NCBI RefSeq assembly: GCF_900112305.1
Contig: NZ_FOKT01000001.1
Location: forward strand, 62,001 to 126,000
Length of the DNA stretch: 64,000 bases
Direction of reading: 5' to 3'
DNA from: Microbulbifer thermotolerans
Lineage (GTDB): Bacteria; Pseudomonadota; Gammaproteobacteria; Pseudomonadales; Cellvibrionaceae
Shown: piece by piece, positions 39,084 through 46,798 of the stretch
How the letters are laid out: each line of letters starts with the position of its first letter
How positions within the stretch are numbered: the first letter of the stretch is position 1
Notes under the pieces: model-generated
Seen by the model: the letters and a program-made list of their open reading frames with translations, nothing else
Database searches by the model: none
Told to the model about the DNA's origin: nothing
Translations under genes and position numbers: made by a program

Positions 39084-39417
39084 CAAGGCCAGGAACGCGA
39101 CGCCTGCCGCATTCCTCTTTGGTGTCATCGGATTACAAGTTGTCATTGGCTTACAAGCATTTAACCCAATGTCCGCTAAAACATGGTCACGTCCAAACTG
39201 GAGACTTAACCCTTTTAATTTCAAACAGCCGCTCCAGTTCTTTCACTTTGGCGGTTGGTTTATGCTCGTAGGGTCTATTTCATATTTGCCTGAAATCATT
39301 GAGGGCAATCAAGAATGTCTATTTTTGGCTGCAATGCCAGCCTCGTTTGGGCTTGGTATACTAATAGGCGTAAGATTGTCAGTCTTAATATTTCGCAAGA
39401 AATTCAGCCATGCTTAA
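39064..39417 (+). CDS. Cassette gene 4: small membrane protein
   Basis: A 117-residue protein with about three hydrophobic segments (residues 14-33, 60-75 and 90-110) and the motif WRLNPFNFKQPLQFFHFGGW between them. The start lies within the end of cassette gene 3. It is followed by a well-paired attC-like site. The frame reads through the attC-like left box at 39080, so this gene may come from a fusion of two cassettes. Family unknown. Confidence 0.5.
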   Translation: MVPSKVNKARNATPAAFLFGVIGLQVVIGLQAFNPMSAKTWSRPNWRLNPFNFKQPLQFFHFGGWFMLVGSISYLPEIIEGNQECLFLAAMPASFGLGILIGVRLSVLIFRKKFSHA

Positions 39418-39505
39418 CAAAGCCAAGCACGATCGCCAGCAAAGCTGGCTGGGCCTCCATTTCGCGGCGCCGCCGCTACATTGCGCCCGTGTTGGCGGCG
39501 TTAGT
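39413..39505 (+). repeat. attC-like site 3
   Basis: TTAACAAAGCCAAGCAC pairs with GTGTTGGCGGCGTTAG, leaving one extrahelical G. The inner part holds GCCTCCATTTCGCGGCG. The right core GCGTTAG is at 39498-39504. The stop codon of cassette gene 4 is within the left box, which is common for cassettes. Confidence 0.8.
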
Positions 39506-39513
39506 ACTCAATT

Positions 39514-39897
39514 ATGAAAGAACACATACCTTACGAAGAGAAATCTGGAGAGCAACCAGACTTCATTGTCGAATACGAAATTGATCTGGCTGAGGAAATA
39601 AAAAACGCGAAGCCTGGCCAAGGTATGAGAGTTGATTTTCTCTATGACGGTGACGACCCACAGGTTGAGGGTACACACATGATCTGGCCTGAAATCCTTG
39701 ATGCAAATGGCCACGTTATCAGAGACGCAACTCCGGGAAATATTCCGAAAAGAGGCTACGCCAATATGTGGGTTCTCAGTGAAGAGCGCCGTGAGTACCA
39801 TCACAAACGACTTAAAGTCGGCACCAGAGGTACCTGGTGGCGCGGGGGGCGCATTGCTTATGTCACTGTTGTTCAGATCAATCCGTTCCCGTGCTAA
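39514..39897 (+). CDS. Cassette gene 5: hypothetical beta-rich protein
   Basis: A 127-residue soluble protein with probable beta strands around VDFLYDGDDPQVEGTHMIWP and a basic end (RGTWWRGGRIAYVTV). It resembles in style other orphan cassette proteins, but no family is recognised. The ATG follows attC site 3 by 9 bases, and the stop codon TAA is inside the left box of attC site 4. Confidence 0.6.
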   Translation: MKEHIPYEEKSGEQPDFIVEYEIDLAEEIKNAKPGQGMRVDFLYDGDDPQVEGTHMIWPEILDANGHVIRDATPGNIPKRGYANMWVLSEERREYHHKRLKVGTRGTWWRGGRIAYVTVVQINPFPC

Positions 39898-39965
39898 CGA
39901 GGTGTTCAATCGGACAATTTAAACCACTGCGGCCTCCGTTTTGCTGCTTAACTTGGCGTTAATAG
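39892..39965 (+). repeat. attC-like site 4
   Basis: A short, about 74-base site: GCTAACGAGGTGTTCAAT at left and GCTTAACTTGGCGTTAATAGC at right. GTTCAA pairs with TTAAC with an extrahelical C. The core GCGTTAA is at 39956-39962. Confidence 0.75.
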
Positions 39966-40013
39966 CTAAGAGCCCGGAAGGCCTCAGGCACTAAAGAAGG
40001 GAGTTGCTTTCAA

Positions 40014-40175
40014 GTGTTTACCACCGTTCAAGTCGTCTCCCCGCAAAACACTGTAAAATCCGCAAGTGTCGTGTTCTGGTTCCTTTCGCCATGGATTAGG
40101 TTAAGTGCAAGCTATATTGCAGTGGGTATTCGGGAATTGGTGTCAGGGATCAACTGCCGGGTAACCGACCATTAA
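40014..40175 (+). CDS. Cassette gene 6: 53-residue ORF
   Basis: The only gene candidate in its cassette. A GTG start at 40014 is preceded, 10 bases upstream, by AAGAAGGGAG, and the frame ends at a TAA inside the left box of attC site 5, exactly where cassette genes usually stop. The protein begins MFTTVQVVSPQNTVKSASVV and has a hydrophobic centre (VVFWFLSPWIRL). It could be a short membrane peptide; it could also be chance. Confidence 0.4.
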   Translation: MFTTVQVVSPQNTVKSASVVFWFLSPWIRLSASYIAVGIRELVSGINCRVTDH

Positions 40176-40313
40176 CAAGGCTAGGCATTTCGTTCCGGCT
40201 CTGTGGGCCTCCACCGGACAGCTCACTTTGTGCACTTTATACGCAGGACGCTTCGCTCCCATTTTCGCGCATAAAGCGCCCAAAGCAAGCTGCCGCTGCT
40301 CGCGGCGTTATGT
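40170..40313 (+). repeat. attC-like site 5 (long)
   Basis: TTAACAAGGC at left and CGGCGTTAT at right (40303-40311) mark the ends. The centre holds long inverted repeats, including TTTGTGC...TTTAT and ATAAAGCGCCCAAA, and GGCCTCCACCGGAC. Arm pairing next to the cores is weaker than in the other sites. Confidence 0.65.
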
Positions 40314-40329
40314 GTAAACAGGTAGCAAC

Positions 40330-40803
40330 ATGAGTAATTTATTTGAAGTAAGAGATAAAGAAGGAAATATAAGGCGGTATATTTCAATACTTTCTCATGA
40401 TTTTGTCTTTGATAAGGGTTTAATATCAGAAGCAATTTTAGGCGAAGTGGTTGGAAGCGCAGATGATGGGAGAATTACAGAATTCAGACCTAATCCAGTG
40501 TTCCTAAATTTATTGCATCGAAAAATTGAAGAGAATGGAATAAATGCCAAGCCACTAATTGATGAGGCGTTAAGGCAGCATGACGGTGTGGTAGTAGTAA
40601 TAGATGGTAGAGTAAAAAATAAAGATGATGGCGTTCCTCCAGAGGATATTATTGGTCTATTCTCTGTTGTTGATGGTCAATTAGCCGAATACAAGCCGAA
40701 TCCAAATTACTTACTTTATACAAATAAAGGCTTTATGATCTTAGAGAAAAGTTTGCACTCTTGCTTAGAGCGTGTAGTGTTTGAAAAGTATGAAAACACA
40801 TAA
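40330..40803 (+). CDS. Cassette gene 7: hypothetical soluble protein
   Basis: A 157-residue acidic protein. Two similar segments, DGRITEFRPNPVFLNLLHRK and DGQLAEYKPNPNYLLYTNKG, each following a valine-rich strand, suggest an internal duplication. No membrane segment, signal or known domain. The gene is strongly AT-rich compared with the core chromosome, as is usual for cassettes. The stop is at the start of attC site 6. Confidence 0.65.
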   Translation: MSNLFEVRDKEGNIRRYISILSHDFVFDKGLISEAILGEVVGSADDGRITEFRPNPVFLNLLHRKIEENGINAKPLIDEALRQHDGVVVVIDGRVKNKDDGVPPEDIIGLFSVVDGQLAEYKPNPNYLLYTNKGFMILEKSLHSCLERVVFEKYENT

Positions 40804-40936
40804 CAATTCGCTCAAACACCGTTCCGACCTTCGGCCTCCACTGGGCTCCCAAAGCCCCGCTCGTTTGTGCATTTGCTTCGCAAATTATTGCACAAATCAG
40901 ATCCACTTTGTGCGCCGTTTAGCTATGCGTTAAGGC
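40799..40936 (+). repeat. attC-like site 6
   Basis: TAACAATTCGCTCAAACACCG pairs with GCCGTTTAGCTATGCGTTA (GCT-AAAC with an extrahelical C). It is about 138 bases with further inner inverted repeats (TTTGTGCATTTGC and GCAAATTATTGCACAAA). The right core GCGTTAA is at 40927-40933. Confidence 0.82.
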
Positions 40937-40939
40937 ATC

Positions 40940-41566
40940 ATGAATATTCGAGAACAGATTGAAAATACGTTTGACGGAAAGGCTTTCAAAAGGCCTCTCT
41001 TTTATAATTATGAAGGTGGTCTTAGATTTGAGCTTTCTGAAGGTGGTAACTACTTAAATAAATTTCTTACAGCACACCGTAAAGCAATGGAGGTTTGTAG
41101 TCAGATTTTTAGTGGGTGTGAAGATATAACAATTTGCGCAAGGGTCTATGGCGGAAAAAGATTGTTGTCCATCCTGTCAACTCTAAGACCTTTGCGAGAG
41201 GCGGGGCTATATCCAATATCTGGTAAAGAACATTGGAAAGAGTTCGACGAAGAATGGCTTGGAGATGAAGATTATTATGATTCTCTATGGCATTAAATAG
41301 CTTTCAACGCACCTTCCGAATATATTATTAATGCCTTATGGTGTGCTCTATCCTCGGACTTTGGATGTATTAATCCAAATCCAATGGCGGATATATATTT
41401 GTTCAATCTAAGTAAAGAGGTTATGGTTTTTCCCTACGATGATCGAGGCATGGATATAGTTGGCCCAAACAAACAGTTTCTTAAGGAACTGTATGATCAG
41501 TTTGAGCAATATCTACTGGATTACGATAAGCAAGCTATGGATGCAGTATTTGGCAAAAACCCTTAA
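40940..41566 (+). pseudogene. Cassette gene 8: DUF3885-like gene with an in-frame TAA
   Basis: Two open segments in the same frame, 118 and 89 codons, are split only by TAA at 41294-41296. The second half contains ADIYLFNLSKEVMVFPYDDR GMD, typical of DUF3885 proteins; the first half has the matching start with GLRFELSEGG. A single CAA-to-TAA change would restore about 208 residues. The second half has its own ATG at 41384, so a short product is possible. The role of the family is unknown. Confidence 0.65.
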
Positions 41567-41629
41567 CAAGGCCATCAATTTGACCGTCTTACGCTGCGCT
41601 TCCGTCAGCAAATTATGGCGGTGTTAAAT
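41561..41629 (+). repeat. attC-like site 7
   Basis: CTTAACAAGGCCATCAATTTGAC pairs with CAAATTATGGCGGTGTTAA: GCCAT-AATTTG with an extrahelical C. It is about 69 bases. The core is GTGTTAA rather than GCGTTA, an accepted variation around the invariant GTT. Confidence 0.8.
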
Positions 41630-41632
41630 GGC

Positions 41633-41938
41633 ATGGAAGAAATAACACTATACCAAGATAAAGTTGAGCTCCCTTTCCTAGTTAAGGGAGAGACACATAT
41701 AGCAGTCGCTAAATGGAGTGATGTAAAAGCACATTTCTCTTTGTAGGAGCTAAAAGAGGTGTTTGAGGGCTACTTACAGGCAGAGTCAGACGAAGCCGCA
41801 TATCTTGGCGTATGGAGCAAAAGAACTTGTAGTAAGTTTCGTCGTGTTTTGAAGGATAAAGGGATAACCTTGAGTATTATATCGGGGTTACCAGGTTCTA
41901 ATTTTAAAATTACAGGGCAAGTCAGGCATGCCACTTAA
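41633..41938 (+). pseudogene. Cassette gene 9: small gene with an in-frame TAG
   Basis: An ATG at 41633 opens a frame that meets TAG at 41744-41746 but continues open in the same frame for 63 more codons to a TAA at the left box of attC site 8. Without the TAG the protein would be 101 residues (start MEEITLYQDKVELPFLVKG, later AAYLGVWSKRTCSKFRRVLK). No family recognised. The remaining 37-codon product is probably not functional. Confidence 0.5.
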
Positions 41939-42015
41939 CCAGATTGGGCATACTCGCCTTTCGGGCTGGACATCCGCAAGCTGTGCTTGCTCCGGTCCAT
42001 GCCGAGAGCGTTATA
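41934..42015 (+). repeat. attC-like site 8, last of the array
   Basis: TTAACCAGATTGGGCAT at left and ATGCCGAGAGCGTTATAC at right enclose GGGCTGGAC and GGTCC, which can pair. The core GCGTTAT is at 42008-42014. No further cassette follows; a transposase-element right end lies 19 bases later. Confidence 0.65.
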
Positions 42016-42033
42016 CGTAAAAAGGTAACTTCT

Positions 42034-42054
42034 TGTTTTATGGGTGTCCATGAA
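42034..42054 (+). repeat. Relic right end of the RAYT element
   Basis: TGTTTTATGGGTGTCCATGAA matches the right end of the elements at 44.8-58.3 kb. No transposase is attached. The open frame after it (to 42309) could be a gene remnant but no family was recognised. Confidence 0.6.
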
Positions 42055-42217
42055 CCGCCGCCACCGGAATGGCTCTCACAGGGCTTGCAAGAGTGGCTTC
42101 TCTACAAAATCTCTGAGCACAAAGCCCTGATTAAAGGAACAGTAATGCATAGAATCCGATCCCAATATATCCGATGGCACATGAGCGCAGCCAGATGGCA
42201 AAGTGTTTCCGGTTGGC

Positions 42218-43072
42218 TTAAATGGTATCGGACAGGTTTTTATAGTGAAGCTTCACCCCTTGTATCAGAATCTCTGAGTCTTCGACCAGTGGGCTCCACC
42301 AGTGCTTAAGGGAAGCTGCTGTCATTTCTGTTAGGCCAAAGCTTACCGTCAGGAGAAAGGATGGTGTGAGCACACAAGTGTAACTGAGTGCTTTCGGGTA
42401 GTTCTGGCGGGGTGCCCAGATGTATCTAAGCCAGTTAACACCATTGAACATCATTGATTCATAGTTCTTTGGTGGATTGAAAAGCTGTGTAGCTATTTGT
42501 TCATCAATTGATTCCTGATCCCATCCGCGCGGCTCAAGTTCATTCTGTGTTCTTGCTCTGATTTTCCAGTTTCGCCCTCCTTCGGATTCAAGGTGAGCGT
42601 AGTAATCGTCCGTCAGGTATTGCTCAAGCATCGCTGTATTGCCTACTTCAAGGCGTAAGCCGTTTTTGATTCTTTCTAGTTGCCAGGATGTGGTGACGAT
42701 GACGTAAGGGCCCTGGGGAACAGGCAGAAACCGTGTAGGTTCCAGCTTGGGGCGCCCATATTTCCAGTTACTGACACCCAGTCTCAGAATGTCATGCTCA
42801 GTACGGTACTCGTATGCCATTTCTGGAGCGGGAATGTTTTTAAGATCCACATTTGTAGGGTATTCTGCCTCGCCACCAAAGGATGCGGCAGGTAGAAAAA
42901 ATTCCACATCAACGACGCCGCAGTCCACACGCCGGTGGTCACAGTGCTCAAGGTCCGGGCCACCGAGTATTTCCCTGAACGGCGCGGTAAAGGGGCGGGT
43001 CAGTCGCTTGAGAAACGAAGAGGGTGTCCGCCTATATCGCACGGGCGGGATTGTTGCTGCGAGTTTTGCCAT
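42218..43072 (-). CDS. Hypothetical 284-residue protein
   Basis: A soluble protein with no signal peptide. An early basic, aromatic segment (SSFLKRLTRPFTAPFREI) leads to a cysteine/histidine patch (LEHCDHRRVDCGVVDVEFFL). The end, about residues 235-270, is hydrophobic (VLTPSFLLTVSFGLTEM). No family recognised. It follows another unknown gene on the same strand after 331 bases. Position at the edge of the toxin/immunity array suggests an effector- or immunity-associated role, which is a guess. Confidence 0.55.
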   Translation of the reverse strand: MAKLAATIPPVRYRRTPSSFLKRLTRPFTAPFREILGGPDLEHCDHRRVDCGVVDVEFFLPAASFGGEAEYPTNVDLKNIPAPEMAYEYRTEHDILRLGVSNWKYGRPKLEPTRFLPVPQGPYVIVTTSWQLERIKNGLRLEVGNTAMLEQYLTDDYYAHLESEGGRNWKIRARTQNELEPRGWDQESIDEQIATQLFNPPKNYESMMFNGVNWLRYIWAPRQNYPKALSYTCVLTPSFLLTVSFGLTEMTAASLKHWWSPLVEDSEILIQGVKLHYKNLSDTI

Positions 43073-43403
43073 TACTCAGTCTCTCCGTGCTGGTCGATAT
43101 TCCCTGGCATAGGCTGCATGTTTACGGTTCCTTCAGATGTGGGCGCTCAGTCACTACCTGCCGATTTTCGACCTTCATCCCGAATTAAAAGTCGGGGAAT
43201 ATCATGGTATCTATCTGCAAGTTATTGATAAATTGCAAATATATATTCTGATTCAATTGCATGAAAGATTCTTCTCAGCATTTTGTCTTAGTAATTGTCT
43301 GTGTTTCCATTGCTCTGGAAGTCTTTTCAGTTTTCAGGGTTATAAACTTTGCATAGAGAATCTGCCTGGGAGCCTTCTCTCTTTTCGGTCCTTTTCTTCC
43401 CCA
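43073..43403. other. Gene-free gap between two minus-strand hypothetical genes
   Basis: AT-rich sequence with no convincing open frame or repeat. It may contain the promoter of the 284-residue gene. Confidence 0.4.
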
Positions 43404-43853
43404 CTAGAAGAATTCAAGATCCAGATACCGCTTCTTCAACCCGCCGGGTCGCCGTACTCCAGGCGTGAAGGTGAGTGGCTTTGTCCATCCGCTGTCAGAT
43501 TTCACAGTCAACCTGCAGCGCTTTTTGTGGATGAAGTTGAACTCAATGGCCTGCTCGCCAACAATGTTCAGATCCTCCAGTGTCCCGTTGGCGAGGTAGC
43601 CGCCGAATTCCAGCGAGTCCAGAACCTCGGCATTACTTGCAATCAGGTAGATACGCAAGGTTTCTTCATATGGAATATCGTCTGTGATAAACAGCAGGTA
43701 GTGGCCGTCGTATAAGTGATACTGGGCTACAATCAGAGCGCCTTTGAGTTGGCCACTAAATGGTTCATTGCCTTTTATCAGTTGGAGGTATGGGGCTTGG
43801 CTATTGTCGGAGCTTTTGAGCAAATTGGATGAAAACCGATCGATTTTTTCCAT
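43404..43853 (-). CDS. Hypothetical 149-residue protein
   Basis: A soluble protein, probably mostly beta, with a basic C-terminus (FTPGVRRPGGLKKRYLDLEFF). The centre reads HLYDGHYLLFITDDIPYEET. No known family. A GGAGAG ribosome site, read on the minus strand, precedes the ATG at 43853. It may form a transcription unit with the 284-residue gene downstream. Confidence 0.55.
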   Translation of the reverse strand: MEKIDRFSSNLLKSSDNSQAPYLQLIKGNEPFSGQLKGALIVAQYHLYDGHYLLFITDDIPYEETLRIYLIASNAEVLDSLEFGGYLANGTLEDLNIVGEQAIEFNFIHKKRCRLTVKSDSGWTKPLTFTPGVRRPGGLKKRYLDLEFF

Positions 43854-44126
43854 AGGAGAGCTTTGTCTTTGCTGTTTTACTCGTAAACCCTGACCGTAAA
43901 CGCAGGAACCTCTACAGCCAATACTACCCCTAGTTATAAAGGCTTACTTTGAACTACCCCAGAGAACCCTACGTCAATCGAAAAGAACCAAGTGGTCCTG
44001 TTTCACTACAGTGTCAGTGATGATTATAAGCTTATGCCATTTGCTCTTGATTTTTAGGTATGATGCAAACCCGGTTGCGGTTTTTTAACCGCTTGAATAT
44101 GTGGTTTTGCGAAGGAGTCTTTGGCT
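43854..44126. other. Divergent promoter gap with a short hairpin
   Basis: No gene. GCGGTT and AACCGC (about 44076-44092) flank a T-run, forming a small hairpin before the thioesterase gene, and GAAGGAG at 44111-44117 is its ribosome site. Confidence 0.4.
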
Positions 44127-44624
44127 ATGAGCAGTGTTCCCGCCGCCTTGCAGGATATGGCCGCTCCGGATGGAGTCTGTTTCGGTTGCGGAAGTTCCCA
44201 CCCTGAGGGACTGCAATTGAAGAGCTATTGGGATGAAGACGGGGTTCACGTGGTCTGCAGGCACACGCCGGATCCGAAATTCCACGGTTGGCCGGGGCTG
44301 GTTTATGGTGGTCTGGTGGCCATGCTGGTGGACTGCCATTCCAACTGGACTGCCATGGCTTACCACTATCGTGCAGAAGGCCGTGAGCCAGGCAGCTTGC
44401 CGCGCATTGATTGCGTTACCGGGAAGCTTAACCTCACCTTCATCAAACCGACCCCAATGGGTGTGGAGCTGACCCTTAAAGCCAGGGTCGAGGGTGAAGT
44501 AGGGCGCAAGAGTCGGGTGATCTGCGAAGTCTGGGCGGGTGATGTGCTGACGGTAACTGCGGATTCGATCTTCGTTCGGGTGGATACTGAACAACTGAAG
44601 GCCCAGGCACACGGTCGCGCCTAG
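44127..44624 (+). CDS. PaaI-like hotdog-fold thioesterase
   Basis: A 165-residue protein of the hotdog thioesterase superfamily, which hydrolyses acyl-CoA esters. It starts with the family segment CFGCGSSHPEGLQL (about residues 18-31), then HGWPGLVYGGLVAMLVDCHS, where the helix and acidic residue of the active site lie, and RIDCVTGKLNLTFIKPTPMG. The ATG at 44127 has a good ribosome site 9 bases upstream; TTG at 44121 is less likely. It looks like resident chromosome just before the element array. Confidence 0.85.
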   Translation: MSSVPAALQDMAAPDGVCFGCGSSHPEGLQLKSYWDEDGVHVVCRHTPDPKFHGWPGLVYGGLVAMLVDCHSNWTAMAYHYRAEGREPGSLPRIDCVTGKLNLTFIKPTPMGVELTLKARVEGEVGRKSRVICEVWAGDVLTVTADSIFVRVDTEQLKAQAHGRA

Positions 44625-44840
44625 GGAAATGTGTGGTGCAGGTCAATGTGTCTGGTTAGTCTGATGCATAACTCTGAGACCGGGGGCCGCACCTCGTCTA
44701 TTACCTGGTGGAAGAAACTACCTGGGCGGCGTAAACATGCTGGAGCTGAACTGGAGCCGCTGGCTGGGCGATCAGGGAGAAGGGGGGGTTGGGCTATAGT
44801 GAGGGCGGCTCCTATGGTTGTGACAGCCTGTTGTAATGCC
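44625..44840. other. Gene-free gap before the first element copy
   Basis: Nothing recognisable; no convincing open frame. It ends at the first element left end (GCAAAACTGGACACCCAC). Confidence 0.4.
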
Positions 44841-45818
44841 AAGCAAAACTGGACACCCACAAATTGAGGAAGGCAGAGAAAACTGGCTCGAAGACAGCAG
44901 CACAGCTATACGGAAGCTTACGAGGTGGGGAAGCTGTCTGATTTTGGTGGTATCTCGCGCCAAACGTGGTATTTGGCGTAAAGAGAGATCTTTCGCCACA
45001 AGCCGGCGATGGACTCTGCAGAAAAAATAAAAGTTCAGGGAGAAGCTGGCGGTGAGAGATACCACTCGCACTCACGAATACCCTGCCCCAGCGTTTGCTG
45101 AGCCGCCGAAATACGGCGCTGTATGGAAGTGTGGTCTGAGGTTTTGGGCGTATCAGCCATTTTGGCCCGGATAGGGTTCAGATCCACATACGCCATACAG
45201 GCAGCCAAGGCCCGCTCGTCGAGCAAAGCCTGAGACTTAAATCTACCTTCCCAGAAACGACCGGTGCATCCATCCTCTTGATTGGCTTGGCGGGCAATGG
45301 ACTCATTGAGCATCAGCATAAACCAACAGATATCTATCAGCCGTGTACGCCATTCTGTGGCTACTTCCTCCAGCCGAGCCAGTTCCGCAGCGTTCAAGGT
45401 TAAAACGTTGGGAGAGCAGAGAGCCTTTACAGAGTTGATGCCAGCGATCCACCACCTCGCTTAGCGTCCAGGATTCAGCCTCTCCAATATTGATATGCAG
45501 TACCACATGATAATGGTTGCTCATTACTGCATAAGCACAGATATCCAGCGCAAATATCTCGGTCAATTCCAATAGGCGATCTTCGATCCACTGTCTCCGA
45601 TGCTCGAAGCAGCGCCCGGTGCGCTCATCCTTGCCGCACAGGAATGCGCGGCGCACGCAGCGGGAGACGCGATGATAGTAGAGCGTAGCTTCGAGAGAGA
45701 TCAGGGATTTGCGCGGATTTCCCATTTTTACTGTATATATAAACAGTATTTTATAATCGGTAGGAAATATTGCAATATAATTGGCAGTGAAAGCATTTTG
45801 TTTTATGGGAGCATGAAT
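44841..45818 (-). mobile_element. RAYT element copy 1 (degraded)
   Basis: The left end is a variant (GCAAAACTGGACACCCACAAATTGA) and the right end a variant (TTTTATGGGAGCATGAAT). The copy is about 300 bases shorter than the intact 1.29-kb copies because of an internal transposase deletion. It is the most diverged copy with both ends. Confidence 0.75.
45035..45725 (-). pseudogene. RAYT transposase copy 1, frameshifted and deleted
   Basis: The N-terminal part reads from 45725 ([23 protein letters not shown] motif NHYHVVLHI) until a frameshift after LLSQRF; the next part resumes in another frame ([14 protein letters not shown] ... [12 protein letters not shown]). A deletion of about 100 codons then joins RRISAAQ to QTLGQGIRE, so the C-terminal domain is mostly gone. 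Not functional. Confidence 0.85.
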
Positions 45819-45906
45819 TCAAGCGCACGAAATCTATCATTTGGAGCCGGGAAATCAGGCTCGTTGGAAGGATGGTGGCTTCGGTAAGATTATTGCTCAG
45901 AAGTAG
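45819..45906 (+). pseudogene. Toxin C-terminal tail (module 1)
   Basis: Directly after the element right end an open frame runs to TAG at 45904, encoding AHEIYHLEPGNQARWKDGGF and GKIIAQK. It has the look of the end of a polymorphic toxin domain, cut off by the element. It sits 50 bases before the module 1 immunity gene. Confidence 0.45.
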
Positions 45907-45956
45907 GATACTCGAATGGCGCGCGGTGTTGTAGATATTTGGAAGAGAAATTCAAA

Positions 45957-46592
45957 ATGAAATTGACAGAGATAACGACGGCAAGCCTTGTTGGATTTTT
46001 TGTTTTGCTTTTTTCTGTAGACTTATTTGCATACGAGGTGAGACAGAAAAGCTTGCAAGAGCTGTTTTATGAATCGGCGAAAATTTCTAAGGTAAGAATT
46101 GTTGGTGCGGATCAGATCATTATCAGTATTGACGGTAAAGATTATGATTGCGGATTAGAGTACAGGGCGGAGGTGCTCTCAAACTTTAAAGGTGAGGGTG
46201 CAGAGGTGGTGTTTAGATCCGCTTATCCGTTATTGGTCGGAAATAAATATTTACTCTTTTTGAGTTCAGAATATTTGGATGCCCGCGTTGACTATTTATC
46301 GATGGGAAAGAGGGATTTGGTTGGTTACGAAGCGTGTACTGAAGGGGGCTCTTTGTATGCCAGTGGCTTCCATGGTAAGATATTTGAATTTGATTCATTA
46401 TGGGAAACAGTAACAGGGGAAGCTGCTGTTAAGGCTGTTGTAGAAGCCCCATTCTTATCGTCTCTGAAAGCTGAGAAAGTTGAGTTCAGTAGCGGCCAAG
46501 TTCCTAAAGAGTACCTAGAGGCGTTGTCTTATTGGCGTATCTCTTGGAAAATTTTTGAGAAAGAGCTGCTTGATTTGTCTTCTAGAAAATAA
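45957..46592 (+). CDS. Probable periplasmic immunity protein (module 1)
   Basis: A 211-residue protein with a signal peptide (LTEITTASLVGFFVLLFSVD, cleavage near FAYEV) and a soluble, mixed alpha/beta remainder with two cysteines. The family is unknown; a resemblance to proteins with NTR/TIMP-like starts (VLSNFKGE, LLVGNKYLLFLSS) was noted. The ATG at 45957 is preferred to a TTG at 45939. Its place after a toxin tail suggests it neutralises a toxin in the periplasm; this is inference from context. Confidence 0.55.
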   Translation: MKLTEITTASLVGFFVLLFSVDLFAYEVRQKSLQELFYESAKISKVRIVGADQIIISIDGKDYDCGLEYRAEVLSNFKGEGAEVVFRSAYPLLVGNKYLLFLSSEYLDARVDYLSMGKRDLVGYEACTEGGSLYASGFHGKIFEFDSLWETVTGEAAVKAVVEAPFLSSLKAEKVEFSSGQVPKEYLEALSYWRISWKIFEKELLDLSSRK

Positions 46593-46647
46593 ATCTAGAA
46601 GAGCCTCTGCATCTGAATAGATCCAAATTTTTATCCGTAAAAACACC

Positions 46648-46679
46648 AAAGCCCCGGCAGATTGCCCTGCCGGGGCTTT
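46648..46679. terminator. Hairpin terminator after module 1
   Basis: AAAGCCCCGGCAG pairs with CTGCCGGGGCTTT around a six-base loop, making a symmetric terminator for both strands. A decayed relative follows the module 6 immunity gene at 57759. Confidence 0.75.
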
Positions 46680-46698
46680 GTCGTATCTGGCGGCTCGC

Positions 46699-46797
46699 CC
46701 TATCGGTTGGCCGTCTTGCCCATGACTTTAGTTAGGCTGGCCTTCTTCATCAAACTGTCCATCATCACGATCAGCACCTGCTGGTCCTCGTCCGGCA
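46699..46797 (-). pseudogene. C-terminal remnant of a helix-turn-helix regulator
   Basis: Read on the minus strand, 32 codons give LPDEDQQVLIVMMDSLMKKA then SLTKVMGKTANR and a stop. This is the typical end of XRE-type regulators (EDQQVL-VMLDS). The rest is missing exactly at the left end of element copy 2. Confidence 0.6.
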
Positions 46798-46798
46798 A

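Noticed and set aside
41944..42309. 121-codon plus-strand frame across attC site 8 and the relic element end
   Set aside because: It reads through the attC and the element end and overlaps an opposing gene; no family features were seen.
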